A stretch of 64,000 bases of DNA from NCBI GenBank assembly GCA_030949405.1, contig JAUZSN010000002.1, positions 2,838,553 through 2,902,552 on the forward strand, in the 5' to 3' direction. The translations under genes and the position numbers were made by a program. The notes beneath the pieces were generated by a model, which was given only the letters and a program-made list of their open reading frames with translations, did not search any database and was not told where the DNA came from. The stretch comes from Methylococcales bacterium. Lineage in GTDB: Bacteria; Pseudomonadota; Gammaproteobacteria; Methylococcales; Methylomonadaceae. Positions within the stretch are counted from its first letter, which is position 1. Each line of letters opens with the position of its first letter. Of the stretch, positions 49,154 through 58,741 are shown piece by piece.

Positions 49154-49264
49154 GGTCACTGTGTCGGTTCTCTCGCAACGATACGCTGTCAACTCCGCCA
49201 GGTCCCGGAAGGAAGCAACGGTAGCAGCAGATTCGTGTGCCGAGGTGTAGCTGGCGCAGTTTCC
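49154..49264 (+). ncRNA. ffs: Signal recognition particle RNA (4.5S type)
   Basis: The apical core CAGGTCCCGGAAGGAAGCA is the diagnostic Ffh-binding and tetraloop region, followed by GTGTGCCGAGGTGTAGCTGG on the descending arm. The outer arms ACTGTGTCGG and CTGGCGCAGT pair with GU wobbles. Ends are approximate. It lies just before dnaX, as in several gammaproteobacteria. Confidence 0.93.
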
Positions 49265-49296
49265 ACCCAATTTTTATAATCTCCCCAGAGTCTCTC

Positions 49297-50973
49297 ATGA
49301 CTTATCAGGTTCTCGCTAGAAAATGGCGACCCCAAAATTTTAATGAAATTGTTGGGCAAGAACACGTTAGTAATTCCCTCATCAATGCACTACAGCATCA
49401 ACGATTACACCACGCCTATTTATTTACAGGCACTCGCGGTGTTGGAAAAACTACGATTGCTCGAATTTTAGCCAAAGCAATGAATTGTGAAAATCTACAG
49501 GATTCAAATCCTTGTGGACAGTGTCCTGTTTGTCGTGATTTTGATAAAGGGCGTTTCATGGACTTAATTGAAGTCGATGCCGCGTCACGAACTAAAGTCG
49601 AAGATACTCGTGATTTATTAGATAATGCCCAATACGCACCTAATCAAGGTCGTTACAAAGTTTATTTAATTGATGAAGTTCACATGCTTTCTAACCATAG
49701 TTTTAATGCATTATTAAAAACGTTAGAAGAACCCCCACCACATGTTAAATTCTTATTAGCCACCACTGACCCTCAAAAAATTCCCGTTACCGTTCTTTCG
49801 CGTTGCTTACAGTTTAATTTAAAACAATTATTGCCTGAGCAAATTGAAAAGCAGATGGGGTTTATTTTACAGCAAGAAAAAATCGAATTTGATTTATCTG
49901 CCTTAAGTTTAATTGCCCGTGCCGCCGATGGTAGTATGCGTGATGGCTTAAGTTTATTAGATCAAGCCATCGCTTTTGGACAAGGGCGTGTTAATCAACT
50001 TGATGTCAGTACGATGTTAGGCACGGTTTCTCAACAGCCTATTGATGATTTATTACGCGTTTTAGTCGCTGGAAATGGTCAAGGTATTTTAGATAAAATA
50101 GCGGACATTGCGGCGTTAAGTGTTGATTTTAGTGATGTGTTAGAGCAATTATTACGGATGTTACACCGTCTTGCTTTATTACAAGTTATTCCTAATTTTA
50201 ATGATCCCGCTTTTGATAAACAAATGTTGGTCGAATTCTCAGAACTTATTTCGCCCGAAGATGTGCAGTTATACTATCAAATTGCTTTGAAAGGACAAGC
50301 CGATTTAGATTTAGCCCCCGATGCACGCATGGGGTTTGAAATGGTCATGTTAAGAATGTTAACGTTTCGACCTATAACGAGTCGTTCACCTAGCCCACCA
50401 AAACTTTCTAATGTTTCGTCATCAACTAACGTAATTAATTCTACCGTATCACAAAAAGTACAGCCCCCTATTGTCCCGAATAAAGAAGTCGAAACCCTTT
50501 CATCAATAGAACCGACGGTGCCTGAATCTCATTGTGATCCCACGCCCGCGCCTGTCAATTATTCGGTTAACAATGACTGGGCAGAAATGATACGTGTTAT
50601 GGCTTTAAGTGGGTTAACCAAACAACTGGCTGATAATTGTATTTTAATAAAAATAGACGAGCATTTTTGTTATTTAGAACGAGACCCTACACACACCATC
50701 GCAGGGGCTAAATCTAAAGAAAAATTGGAAGCTGCCCTACAAAATTATTATCAAAAACCATTACGATTACAAATTAATGCTAAACAAGCGCATACTATTA
50801 ATACCCCCGCCATACAACAGCAGCAAGTAAGGGAAGATCGACAGCAAGCGGCTGTTGATTCGATTAATAGTGACCCAAATGTTTATGCGTTAAAAGAAAA
50901 TTTTGATGCAAGAATAATGCCTGGGACAATTGTTCCCATAGATCCTTCAACTACTTTTAATAATGGAGAATAA
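49297..50973 (+). CDS. dnaX: DNA polymerase III subunit gamma/tau
   Basis: Clamp-loader ATPase of 558 residues. From the ATG at 49297 (MTYQVLARKWRP) it has Walker A GTRGVGKT (45-52), zinc cysteines C64, C73, C76 and C79, Walker B LIDEVHML and the sensor SRC. The open frame extends 20 codons upstream into the SRP RNA, which is not coding. I did not find an obvious A-rich slippery site, so only the long form may be made. Confidence 0.96.
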   Translation: MTYQVLARKWRPQNFNEIVGQEHVSNSLINALQHQRLHHAYLFTGTRGVGKTTIARILAKAMNCENLQDSNPCGQCPVCRDFDKGRFMDLIEVDAASRTKVEDTRDLLDNAQYAPNQGRYKVYLIDEVHMLSNHSFNALLKTLEEPPPHVKFLLATTDPQKIPVTVLSRCLQFNLKQLLPEQIEKQMGFILQQEKIEFDLSALSLIARAADGSMRDGLSLLDQAIAFGQGRVNQLDVSTMLGTVSQQPIDDLLRVLVAGNGQGILDKIADIAALSVDFSDVLEQLLRMLHRLALLQVIPNFNDPAFDKQMLVEFSELISPEDVQLYYQIALKGQADLDLAPDARMGFEMVMLRMLTFRPITSRSPSPPKLSNVSSSTNVINSTVSQKVQPPIVPNKEVETLSSIEPTVPESHCDPTPAPVNYSVNNDWAEMIRVMALSGLTKQLADNCILIKIDEHFCYLERDPTHTIAGAKSKEKLEAALQNYYQKPLRLQINAKQAHTINTPAIQQQQVREDRQQAAVDSINSDPNVYALKENFDARIMPGTIVPIDPSTTFNNGE

Positions 50974-50976
50974 AAA

Positions 50977-51300
50977 ATGACTAATTCGCTAGGCGATATT
51001 ATGCAGAAAGCTCAGAAAATGCAGGAAGATGTGAAAAAGATTCAGGAAGAAATTGAGGCTTTAGAAATTACAGGAGAATCGGGGGCTGGCTTGGTGAAGA
51101 TTATCATGACAGGGAAGCGGGAAGTCAGAAAAGTGACGATTGATAAGTCCTTGGTTGAAGATGATAAAGATATGTTAGAAGATTTAGTGGCTTCGGCAAT
51201 TAATGATGCGGTGCGTAAAGTCAGTCGATTAAAAAAAGAAAAAATGGCGGATATTACCTCTGGAATCCCGATGCCTCCAGGGTTTAAAATGCCTTTTTAA
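50977..51300 (+). CDS. ebfC: YbaB/EbfC nucleoid-associated protein
   Basis: 107 residues, starting [18 protein letters not shown], with the family's [15 protein letters not shown] core and the end [15 protein letters not shown]-binding dimer. It follows dnaX by 3 bases. recR, usually third in this operon, is missing here. Confidence 0.95.
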   Translation: MTNSLGDIMQKAQKMQEDVKKIQEEIEALEITGESGAGLVKIIMTGKREVRKVTIDKSLVEDDKDMLEDLVASAINDAVRKVSRLKKEKMADITSGIPMPPGFKMPF

Positions 51301-51312
51301 AGGAAAAATATG

Positions 51313-51651
51313 ATGAGCGATTGTTTGTTTTGTAAAATGGCGAACGGGGATATTAAACCCGATGTAGTTTATGAAGATGAGGCAGTTTTAGCCTTTAGGG
51401 ATATTAATCCACAAGCCCCTGTGCATATTTTAGTGATTCCTAAAAAGCATGTGGCGACCTTGAATGATTTAGATGATACCGAACTTTCAGGGCGATTATT
51501 AAGAACCGTTGCCAAATTGGCGGCACAAGAAGGTATTGCTGACTCAGGTTATAGAACGGTTATTAATTGTAATTCAGACGGTGGACAGGAGGTTTACCAT
51601 TTGCATTTACATGTGTTGGGTGGGAAGAAAATAAAGTTATCTTTAGCTTGA
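51313..51651 (+). CDS. HIT-family nucleotide hydrolase (HinT-like)
   Basis: 112 residues from MSDCLFCKMANGDI. The catalytic histidine triad is in VYHLHLHVLGG. Zinc cysteines C4 and C7 are present. HinT-type enzymes hydrolyse purine nucleoside phosphoramidates such as aminoacyl-AMP. It lies 12 bases after ebfC. Confidence 0.92.
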   Translation: MSDCLFCKMANGDIKPDVVYEDEAVLAFRDINPQAPVHILVIPKKHVATLNDLDDTELSGRLLRTVAKLAAQEGIADSGYRTVINCNSDGGQEVYHLHLHVLGGKKIKLSLA

Positions 51652-51667
51652 TGGTTTCAAAAATATT

Positions 51668-52348
51668 ATGATTACCGAAATTAAAGTTGAAAATTATAAG
51701 TCGTTGCAAGATTTCAAAATGGAAGTCGGGCGATTTAATGTTTTGATTGGCGAGAATGGTTGCGGTAAAAGTAATATTTTAGAGGCGATTACTTTGGCGG
51801 GTGCGGCTGAGGCTAATAAACTGGATAAAGAGTTTTTATTCAGCGGATGGCGAAATTTATTAATCTATTTAGAATCCGATATTTTTCGAGAAGATGTAGA
51901 AAATTTTGAATTTATGGTGATTCAAGTGGACACCGATGTTTCCAATGATGGCAACGAACACTTTAATGTCCCTCATTACGATAGTGATAATCGTGCTTTA
52001 TCAACCAAAACTTTAATTAACAATGTTACTGAAAAATTAATTTCAACGATTGATAAAAATGATACTGGTTTTTATCCATATTATTCAGAAAGAATTATTT
52101 TTGCAGTGAGCGTTCATTCTATTGAATGTTGGTTAGTTGCCCATTATTCAGAGCAAGTAGAAACTCAAGAATGCTTTAAAGTTTTAGGAACCATTAAACT
52201 ACCCAAAAAAATTCCTGTGACTAAAAAACATAATGGTCGCAATTATCATAGATTGAGCGAACCATTTTTAGATCGAAAAAACATTGACCTCGTTGCAAAA
52301 AAAAACATCAGCTTTAAAGCCTTCATTGATAAACTCCCCGAATTATAA
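51668..52348 (+). CDS. Probable chimeric remnant: ATPase N-terminus joined to an unrelated C-terminal domain
   Basis: 226 residues. The first 62 are the N-terminus of an AAA_21/RecF-type ATPase (ITEIKVENYKSLQDF, Walker A VLIGENGCGKSNILEA). From about residue 65 the sequence changes to a different soluble domain (LIYLESDIFREDVENF, MVIQVDTDVSND, SVHSIECWLVAHY), with no signature loop or Walker B, so it cannot be a working ATPase. The second part looks like an acidic Toprim- or nuclease-type partner of such ATPases. A deletion that fused two neighbouring genes is the simplest explanation. Gene order around it is otherwise housekeeping. Confidence 0.6.
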   Translation: MITEIKVENYKSLQDFKMEVGRFNVLIGENGCGKSNILEAITLAGAAEANKLDKEFLFSGWRNLLIYLESDIFREDVENFEFMVIQVDTDVSNDGNEHFNVPHYDSDNRALSTKTLINNVTEKLISTIDKNDTGFYPYYSERIIFAVSVHSIECWLVAHYSEQVETQECFKVLGTIKLPKKIPVTKKHNGRNYHRLSEPFLDRKNIDLVAKKNISFKAFIDKLPEL

Positions 52349-52497
52349 CGCTTGGTTTTCCCCAAAAATCTAACCTTTTATTAGTAACCCACCCAATAAA
52401 ATAACCCCATACACTCCATATTCGCAAATTCAGGGTTATGAAACGCTCATTTCTATTGTAATATTGTTATTAAATCCAATTTCAACGGAGAATAATA

Positions 52498-53793
52498 ATG
52501 ATAAAAAAAACCTCAATTACAACTAAAATACTCATTGCAATGGGTATTGGCTTAATTTTAGGCAGTTTAATTAATGCTTTTTTTCATGACGTGGCCTTTA
52601 TACAAACCTATTTTGTGGAAGGTTTATTTCATGTCGTAGGAAAAGCGTTTGTCAATGCCCTAAAAATGCTAGTCGTCCCCTTAGTCACCTTTTCATTAAT
52701 TTGTGGCGTTTGTGGCATTGGCGATGTCAGTGTTTTAGGACGCGTAGGGTTTAAAGCCTTTGCTTTTTATATTTTCACCACCGCACTTGCCATTACTCTG
52801 GCCTTAGTCGTTGCCATTATTCTCGCACCGGGCAAAGGATTTGAGCAAGTCGTCGGAACCACTAATTTCTCCCCCAAACCCGCACCGCCCTTAACAGATG
52901 TTTTTATTAACATCGTTCCAAGTAATCCGATTAATGCCTTTGCTGAAGGCAATATGTTACAAATTATTTTCTTTGTTATTATATTTGCCATTGCCATGCT
53001 GATGAGCGGTGAAGTCGGCAAAGATCTTCATCAATTAGCGGAAAATCTTAATGAAGTGATGATGAAGGTCGTGACCTTAGTGATGGATTTTGCCCCTATT
53101 GGTGTATTTTTTCTCATGGCAAAAACGTTTTCTGAACAAGGTCTTGGCCTAATTTTACCCATGATTAGTTATTTTAGTATCGTTATTTTGTGCTTGCTTC
53201 TTCATGCTTTTGGAACATTTAGCGTCTTATTAATCGTCTTTGCAAAACTCAATCCCGTTATTTTTATTAAAAAAATGCGCCCAGCCCATATTTTTGCCTT
53301 TAGTACCGCAAGCTCTAATGCCACCATTCCTGTCACCTTACAAGTGGTTGAAAAACGCTTAGGGGTGAATAATGCAATCGCTTCGTTTACGATTCCTCTA
53401 GGAGCAACCATTAATATGGATGGGACCGCCATTATGCAAGGCGTTGCCACTGTTTTTATTGCCAATGTTTATGCCATTGATTTAGGGGTCAGTGATTATT
53501 TAACCATTGTTGGCATGTCTATTTTAGCCTCCATCGGAACGGCTGGAGTCCCTGGTGTGGGCTTAATTATGTTGGCAATGGTCTTTAATCAGGTCGGATT
53601 ACCTGTTGAAGGGATCGGTTTAATTTTAGGCGTAGACCGATTATTAGATATGGTACGCACCGCCGTTAATGTCACAGGTGATGCAACGGTTACCTGTATT
53701 GTTGCTCGCGGCGAAAATGAAATAGATGAGACTATTTTTAATAACCCCGATGCAGGCGTTATAACCGACGTTGAATTACCGCATAAAAGCTAA
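52498..53793 (+). CDS. Dicarboxylate/amino acid:cation symporter (DAACS family)
   Basis: 431 residues with eight membrane spans and two re-entrant loops. The family signature is present: the serine-rich AFSTASSNATIPVTLQ hairpin, TINMDGTAIMQGV, and GTAGVPGVGLIMLAMV and DRLLDMVRTAVNVTGDATV near the end. Substrate is likely glutamate, aspartate or a C4-dicarboxylate. An ATG with GGAG upstream starts it. Single gene. Confidence 0.93.
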   Translation: MIKKTSITTKILIAMGIGLILGSLINAFFHDVAFIQTYFVEGLFHVVGKAFVNALKMLVVPLVTFSLICGVCGIGDVSVLGRVGFKAFAFYIFTTALAITLALVVAIILAPGKGFEQVVGTTNFSPKPAPPLTDVFINIVPSNPINAFAEGNMLQIIFFVIIFAIAMLMSGEVGKDLHQLAENLNEVMMKVVTLVMDFAPIGVFFLMAKTFSEQGLGLILPMISYFSIVILCLLLHAFGTFSVLLIVFAKLNPVIFIKKMRPAHIFAFSTASSNATIPVTLQVVEKRLGVNNAIASFTIPLGATINMDGTAIMQGVATVFIANVYAIDLGVSDYLTIVGMSILASIGTAGVPGVGLIMLAMVFNQVGLPVEGIGLILGVDRLLDMVRTAVNVTGDATVTCIVARGENEIDETIFNNPDAGVITDVELPHKS

Positions 53794-53916
53794 TCGCCTT
53801 AAGATAAGGCCATCATTGTAGAGACACTATGATTCGTGTCTCTTGAGTCCTGTAAACTCACATAGTTATAGTGTACAACAAATTCAGAGACACAAAACCG
53901 ACCCAACTCATTTAAA

Positions 53917-54432
53917 TTATCGCCCTAAAACACATGTTCTAGCCCCTTCTGTTACCTTTAAAACATCGTTTATTAACAACGGCTCTATCGTGAGCTGTTG
54001 CAAGCTGGCTTTCAAAAGCTCAAGAACAACATCATAATGAAAATCATCAGGCATAAACTTTAATAAGGCCGCATGAGACTCACATAAAAGATGAGTTTCA
54101 TGGTGATCTTGTTCAATAATTAAACCAAAAAAACCAAAATCAGAGCCTGTAATAAAGCTTTTACGTTTACTTCTTGAAAATGCCAGCATAAAAAAATCGT
54201 TTAATACGGCTTTTCGTTCTTTATCGGGTCTATCATCAGGTCCATAACTTGCCGTTATAAACCTTTTTAGAGCGACTCTTTGTTCTTTTTGGTGTTCATT
54301 AGTAAAAAATCGATTAATACGATAATCAGCAAGCATTTTATCGTACAAATCTTCAATAATACTATTGACGACGGTTTCTCCCCCTAGTTTTCCAAAAAGG
54401 GATTTAGAGTGGGTTCTGTTTATAGCATTCAT
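53917..54432 (-). CDS. Truncated-hemoglobin-like protein
   Basis: 171 residues from an ATG at 54432 with an AGGAGAA ribosome-binding site; a further open stretch upstream (to 54519) lacks one. It contains the globin start SLFGKLGGETVVNSIIEDLYDKM, the DYRINRFF helix and a His-rich middle (IIEQDHHETHLLCESH) that could provide haem ligands. It is longer than typical group I globins, with an insertion between the B and F regions. The context with a reductase and a second globin supports gas binding or detoxification. Confidence 0.75.
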   Translation of the reverse strand: MNAINRTHSKSLFGKLGGETVVNSIIEDLYDKMLADYRINRFFTNEHQKEQRVALKRFITASYGPDDRPDKERKAVLNDFFMLAFSRSKRKSFITGSDFGFFGLIIEQDHHETHLLCESHAALLKFMPDDFHYDVVLELLKASLQQLTIEPLLINDVLKVTEGARTCVLGR

Positions 54433-54704
54433 AACTATTCTCCTATTTTTTAATTTTTTATAGAATGAAAAGAATGTAAAACCTAAAGCGTTTAAAATGT
54501 AGAAATATGTATATTTCATACCATAACCCGTGTAAATAGTCCGATTTTAACGTTTAATAAATAACGACTATTGTACAGTCTGTTTAAACAACTTTTTTTG
54601 ATAACCCCTTGATTATACCCCTAAAATTTTCAGAGTCAAAAAGATAATATTCATTTAAATTAAACGTATATTTTGTACGTTATTCCTGTGTGAATTTTCC
54701 TCAT

Positions 54705-55682
54705 TCAATGGGATAAATGAAACGCATCCGCATAAATATCCTCAAGGTTAGCCCCTTTTAAAAAAACTTGAGTTTGCATTTGCTTAACCATTTCAGGATG
54801 TCCACACAAATACACCCGCCAATTATTTAAATTCGTATAGGTTGAAAGAGCAATGTCATTTGCTCTCCCTTGGCTATAGTCATCCTTATAATTATCGTCA
54901 TAATTTCCCGAAATGCAGGCGGTATAATTAAAATTTTCATGATTCACGGTCAATTTTTGTATTTTTTCGCTTAAATATAAATCTTCTACTGTTCGGCTAC
55001 CATGAAATAAATGAATCTTTCCTCTATGATTTTGTGCTAACGCATCCTGTAAAATACCATAAAGAGGCGCTAAACCTGTTCCTGTCCCGATGAGTAACAA
55101 ACCTTGTTCTTGTTGTTCCATGGTATAAAAACAATGACCTCGTGCTGATGATGCAGGGACTTTATCGCCAAGGTTTAAATCATGATGAACCCAATAACTA
55201 AAACGTCCATTCGGCAATAAGCGAATTTGTAGTTCAATATAGTCCTGCTCATTAGGAATATTACTAATAGAATAGCTACGAATAATATTATCAGGGGTTT
55301 TTAAATTAACAAATTGACCCGCTTTAAAGATAAATTGTTTACCATGTGACAACCGTAATAATAGGGTATTGTGATTGAGCATTCGTTTAGCTAATACTTG
55401 AAATTCATACTCAAAATTAAACGTATCAATCGTCTCTATTTGCATAGCCTGCTCAGGAACACATAAGCACGATAAAAAATGATTTTGCTGTTTTTGGTTT
55501 GTACTTAAATTTTCTTGAGAATGTTTAGGGGGGGGATTATCAATACTACGTAGTAAACAGCTTTGACAAACACCTTGCCGACAGCCATGAGGAATAGAAA
55601 CATTTTCTCTCAGTAACGTATCTAAAACCGTTTCATTTTCGCGACAATCATATTGTTGTTGTTTGTAATGGAAAGTTGCCAT
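54705..55682 (-). CDS. [2Fe-2S] ferredoxin-NAD(P)H oxidoreductase
   Basis: 325 residues. An N-terminal plant-type [2Fe-2S] domain has ligands C34, C39, C42 and C72 (HGCRQGVCQSCLLR and LSCLC). The FAD domain has RSYSISNIP and the NAD(P)H domain GTGTGLAPLYGILQDALA followed by CGHPEMV. The layout is that of the electron-transfer component of bacterial oxygenases (MmoC or phenol hydroxylase P5 type), but no oxygenase is nearby. It lies between two globin genes, so it may be their reductase. Confidence 0.88.
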   Translation of the reverse strand: MATFHYKQQQYDCRENETVLDTLLRENVSIPHGCRQGVCQSCLLRSIDNPPPKHSQENLSTNQKQQNHFLSCLCVPEQAMQIETIDTFNFEYEFQVLAKRMLNHNTLLLRLSHGKQFIFKAGQFVNLKTPDNIIRSYSISNIPNEQDYIELQIRLLPNGRFSYWVHHDLNLGDKVPASSARGHCFYTMEQQEQGLLLIGTGTGLAPLYGILQDALAQNHRGKIHLFHGSRTVEDLYLSEKIQKLTVNHENFNYTACISGNYDDNYKDDYSQGRANDIALSTYTNLNNWRVYLCGHPEMVKQMQTQVFLKGANLEDIYADAFHLSH

Positions 55683-55788
55683 TTTGAAGACCTTTCATAG
55701 ATGTGCCGTATTAAAAAACCTCCACACATTTTCAAATAAATTCACTGAGGCTATTATTTAAATATCATTGTGTGGAGTATTAAACAGC

Positions 55789-56157
55789 TTATTTACCTAA
55801 TACGTCGTTACGTGTACTTTCAGCAATTGCCATAACTTCACCAACCAAGTCAGCCGCAACGCCTAATTCTTCTAACGTTGATTGTAAATGCCCTGCGACT
55901 GCATTGAAATGATCATCATTTAAGCCTTTTTTAACTAAATGTGCATGACCTTTGCGCATATCTTCACCCGTATAACTATTAGGTCCTCCAAATGCCATTG
56001 TTAAAAATGATTTTTGCTTTGCCATTTGTTGCTGCATATCCGTATTGTCAAAAAAATGACTAATACTTTCATCTTGTAATACTTTGCGATAAAAAATATT
56101 AACCGCAGCACTCACAGCGGCTTCACCGCCTAATTTTTGATATAAAGAATCGCTCAT
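55789..56157 (-). CDS. Group I truncated hemoglobin
   Basis: 122 residues, the size of group I trHb. It starts MSDSLYQKLGGEAAVSAAV, has FYRKVLQDESISHFFDN and the F-helix region KGHAHLVKKGLNDDHF, whose first His is the likely proximal ligand. These proteins bind O2 or NO and can dioxygenate NO to nitrate if re-reduced. It is the first gene of the unit that continues with the ferredoxin reductase. Confidence 0.93.
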   Translation of the reverse strand: MSDSLYQKLGGEAAVSAAVNIFYRKVLQDESISHFFDNTDMQQQMAKQKSFLTMAFGGPNSYTGEDMRKGHAHLVKKGLNDDHFNAVAGHLQSTLEELGVAADLVGEVMAIAESTRNDVLGK

Positions 56158-56331
56158 AAATAACTCACATTAATTAAAGTTAAAAAAATTGGGCTAACTT
56201 ATTGTCATTAAATAATTTAGCCTCATCAGCTTACTTGATAAAATTAACTTTTACAATATTTATATTATAAAAGATATTATTTGGTTTTTCAAAAGGGTTC
56301 TGTTACTCTTTAAACAAATAAATTAGTTAAT

Positions 56332-56407
56332 TAACATCCAAAAAACTTACTTATTTTACTCTGTAGGCTCAACTAATCCCCCCTACATCGTTAAGTTTTG
56401 GATGTTA
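56332..56407. promoter_or_regulatory. Long inverted repeat in the globin/regulator intergenic region
   Basis: The arms TAACATCCAAAAAACTTA (56332-56349) and TAAGTTTTGGATGTTA (56392-56407) pair with a small mismatch across a 42-base spacer. A second inner pair (GTAGG with CCTAC) lies within the spacer. It sits just before the divergent regulator start and about 170 bases upstream of the globin gene, where an operator or autoregulatory structure would lie. Confidence 0.55.
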
Positions 56408-56441
56408 TTAAAAAGAAATGATCTTAATTAGAGAAGGATGG

Positions 56442-57068
56442 ATGAATAAAGTAAGTGAGAGACAACGTCAAATTTTACAACTCTTGCTAGAAAATAGAGA
56501 GGGGTTAAGTGTTGATAAAATTGCGAATGCGTTAGCTATTTCCCGAACCGCTATTTTGCAACATTTTTCAAAATTACAACAACTTAACTATATTTGTGAA
56601 GGCCGTTTAAATAAAACAGGTGGCCGACCTGTTCGTAATTATTGCTTAACCGAACAAGGTATTAACTCATTTCCAAAAAAATACTCTTGGTTTTCTGAAC
56701 TCTTATTAGCCAGCCTAAAAAAACAAATGGGGTCTGAAAGACTGAGCCATTATATGTATCGCTTAGGTGAACAAGTGGCCCAAGAGTTTTTACCCCAACT
56801 ACAGAATAAAACGCTTCCTGAACGAACTGAATTTTTACTTTCTGTGATGGAGGATTTAGGGTTTGAAGCGAAATTACACGAAAATATTCATGAAAATAAA
56901 TTAAATATTCAAGCCTGTAATTGTATTTATCATGATATTGCTCAAAAACATCAAGAAATTTGTCAATTTGATTTAGCCTTAATCAGCAGTCTATTAAATA
57001 CGGATATAGAGTTAGAGGAATGTTTAGCCAAATCAGGTCACATTTGTCAATTTAACGTACTGAAATAA
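56442..57068 (+). CDS. HTH transcriptional regulator with C-terminal cysteine cluster (SufR-like)
   Basis: About 208 residues. The N-terminal winged HTH is LSVDKIANALAISRTAILQHF followed by the wing NKTGGRPVRNYCLT. The C-terminus has five cysteines in the pattern CNC-x12-C-x19-C-x7-C (residues 159-202), like the Fe-S-binding end of COG2345/SufR-type regulators. I chose the ATG at 56442 with GAGAAGG upstream; an ATG eight codons earlier is possible. Divergent orientation to the globins suggests it controls them in response to NO, O2 or iron-sulfur status. Confidence 0.8.
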   Translation: MNKVSERQRQILQLLLENREGLSVDKIANALAISRTAILQHFSKLQQLNYICEGRLNKTGGRPVRNYCLTEQGINSFPKKYSWFSELLLASLKKQMGSERLSHYMYRLGEQVAQEFLPQLQNKTLPERTEFLLSVMEDLGFEAKLHENIHENKLNIQACNCIYHDIAQKHQEICQFDLALISSLLNTDIELEECLAKSGHICQFNVLK

Positions 57069-57110
57069 ATAAGGCGTGATGCCAACCACACCCTAATCCC
57101 TGACTAAATT

Positions 57111-57635
57111 CTATTGATGACGAGCAATGCTCGCAATAATTTCTTGTTTAGCCTCATCAACATCACCCCAGCCTTCTATTTTCACCCATTTCCCAGGTTC
57201 TAAATCTTTATAATGCTCAAAAAAATGGGCTATTTTGGCGAGCTTTTCTTCCATAATATCCGCATAAGAGTGGACTCTATTATAGTAAGGTGTCAGTTTT
57301 TCGATAGGAACCGCCAAAATTTTAGGATCATCCCCCGCCTCATCCACCATTTTTAATAAACCAATGGGACGACAACGCACCACAGAACCACTCAACAAAG
57401 CCGCAGGCGCAATGACTAAGACATCAACAGGATCGCCATCATCAGAGAGTGTCTCTGGAATATAGCCATAATTAGCGGGATATTGCATCGCTGTTCCCAT
57501 AAAACGATCAACCACTAATGCTCCTGAATCCTTATCAATTTCATATTTAACAGGGTCACTGTTCGCTGGAATTTCAATAATAACCTCTATTTCATTCGGG
57601 GATTCTGTATTGAGTGTAACGTTTTTAGGTGACAT
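57111..57635 (-). CDS. ppa: Inorganic pyrophosphatase (family I)
   Basis: 174 residues with the signature [11 protein letters not shown] and conserved [16 protein letters not shown] and [10 protein letters not shown]. Cytoplasmic, Mg-dependent. It is monocistronic and divergent from the DUF2797 gene. Confidence 0.97.
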   Translation of the reverse strand: MSPKNVTLNTESPNEIEVIIEIPANSDPVKYEIDKDSGALVVDRFMGTAMQYPANYGYIPETLSDDGDPVDVLVIAPAALLSGSVVRCRPIGLLKMVDEAGDDPKILAVPIEKLTPYYNRVHSYADIMEEKLAKIAHFFEHYKDLEPGKWVKIEGWGDVDEAKQEIIASIARHQ

Positions 57636-57702
57636 ATTATTTTATTAAGTAGTGTAAAATACGGCTATTATACTCACCTTTTTAATATCATAGAGGGACT
57701 AA

Positions 57703-58518
57703 ATGCTAGGAATTTTATCTAAAATGAAAACGGAATTGACCTCAACGGTTCAATACCAATTACCCTTATCCGAACAATTAGTTGATTTAAATCCGTTGAT
57801 CGGCCAGCCCATTAAACTGGTTTATAATGGTCATATTAGTTGTATTCATTGTCACCAAAAAACCAAAAAAAGTTTTAGTCAAGGCTATTGCTACCGCTGT
57901 TTTCGATCCCTTCCCCAATGTGATTTATGTATCATGAAACCTGAGCAATGCCATTATGCCGAAGGAACATGCAGAGATCCTAACTGGGGAGATGCATTTT
58001 GTATGCAGCCTCATTTTGTTTACTTAGCCAATTCTTCAGGAATAAAAGTGGGAATTACCCGCCACACTCAAATTCCAACACGCTGGATAGATCAAGGAGC
58101 CGTACAAGCCTTACCTATCTTTAAAGTTTCAAGTCGTTATTTATCAGGCTTAATTGAAGTTATTATTGCAAAGCATGTCAGCGATAAAACCAGTTGGCAA
58201 CGAATGCTTAAAAGCAAACCTGAACCCGTTGATTTAATCGCTAAACGAGATGAACTATTAGCGACCTGTGCCTCTGAATTAAAGACACTTAACGATCAAT
58301 TTGGAGATAATGCACTCGCTTATTTAACCGATGAAAAAGTGATTGATATTGAATTCCCCGTTGTTAATTACCCGACTAAAGTAAAATCGTTAAATTTTGA
58401 TAAACAGGCCGAAATTTCAGGTCATTTAGAAGGGATTAAAGGCCAGTATTTATTATTGGATAGCGGAGTAATTAATATTCGTAAATTTACAGGCTATGAA
58501 ATTGAATTAAGTGTATAG
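57703..58518 (+). CDS. DUF2797 protein
   Basis: 271 residues. Zinc-type cysteine pairs are visible (CIHCHQKTKK, YCYRCFRSLPQCDLC, CHYAEGTC), followed by the family's HFVYLANSSGIKVGITR and RWIDQGA region, which resembles a GIY-YIG-like motif (YLANSSGIKVGI). That motif suggests a possible nucleic acid role, but the function is unknown. The ATG has an AGAGGGA ribosome-binding site. Confidence 0.85.
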   Translation: MLGILSKMKTELTSTVQYQLPLSEQLVDLNPLIGQPIKLVYNGHISCIHCHQKTKKSFSQGYCYRCFRSLPQCDLCIMKPEQCHYAEGTCRDPNWGDAFCMQPHFVYLANSSGIKVGITRHTQIPTRWIDQGAVQALPIFKVSSRYLSGLIEVIIAKHVSDKTSWQRMLKSKPEPVDLIAKRDELLATCASELKTLNDQFGDNALAYLTDEKVIDIEFPVVNYPTKVKSLNFDKQAEISGHLEGIKGQYLLLDSGVINIRKFTGYEIELSV

Positions 58519-58741
58519 ATATAACATCACTCCCACTTAAGATAGAATAAAGACGCAAAGCATCACGTCGCGACACTTATCCCATTTAAAAAAGACGAAT
58601 ATAACATTGAAGGCGTTGCTTGATTAGACGATAATACGCCGTTAATGGTTTTTAGCAACACGATACAAAAACACCCACCCTATAACTATTAAGCTTTATC
58701 TCACCCACTATTTCAAAAGACCTATAATAAATATACGATTT

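Noticed and set aside
49237-49296. Upstream extension of dnaX into the SRP RNA
   Set aside because: The family starts at MTYQVLARKWRP; the extra codons lie in the RNA gene.
56158-56331. FNR-like half site (TTGAT) in the globin control region
   Set aside because: The second half does not match the ATCAA consensus; the AT-rich background makes such half sites common.
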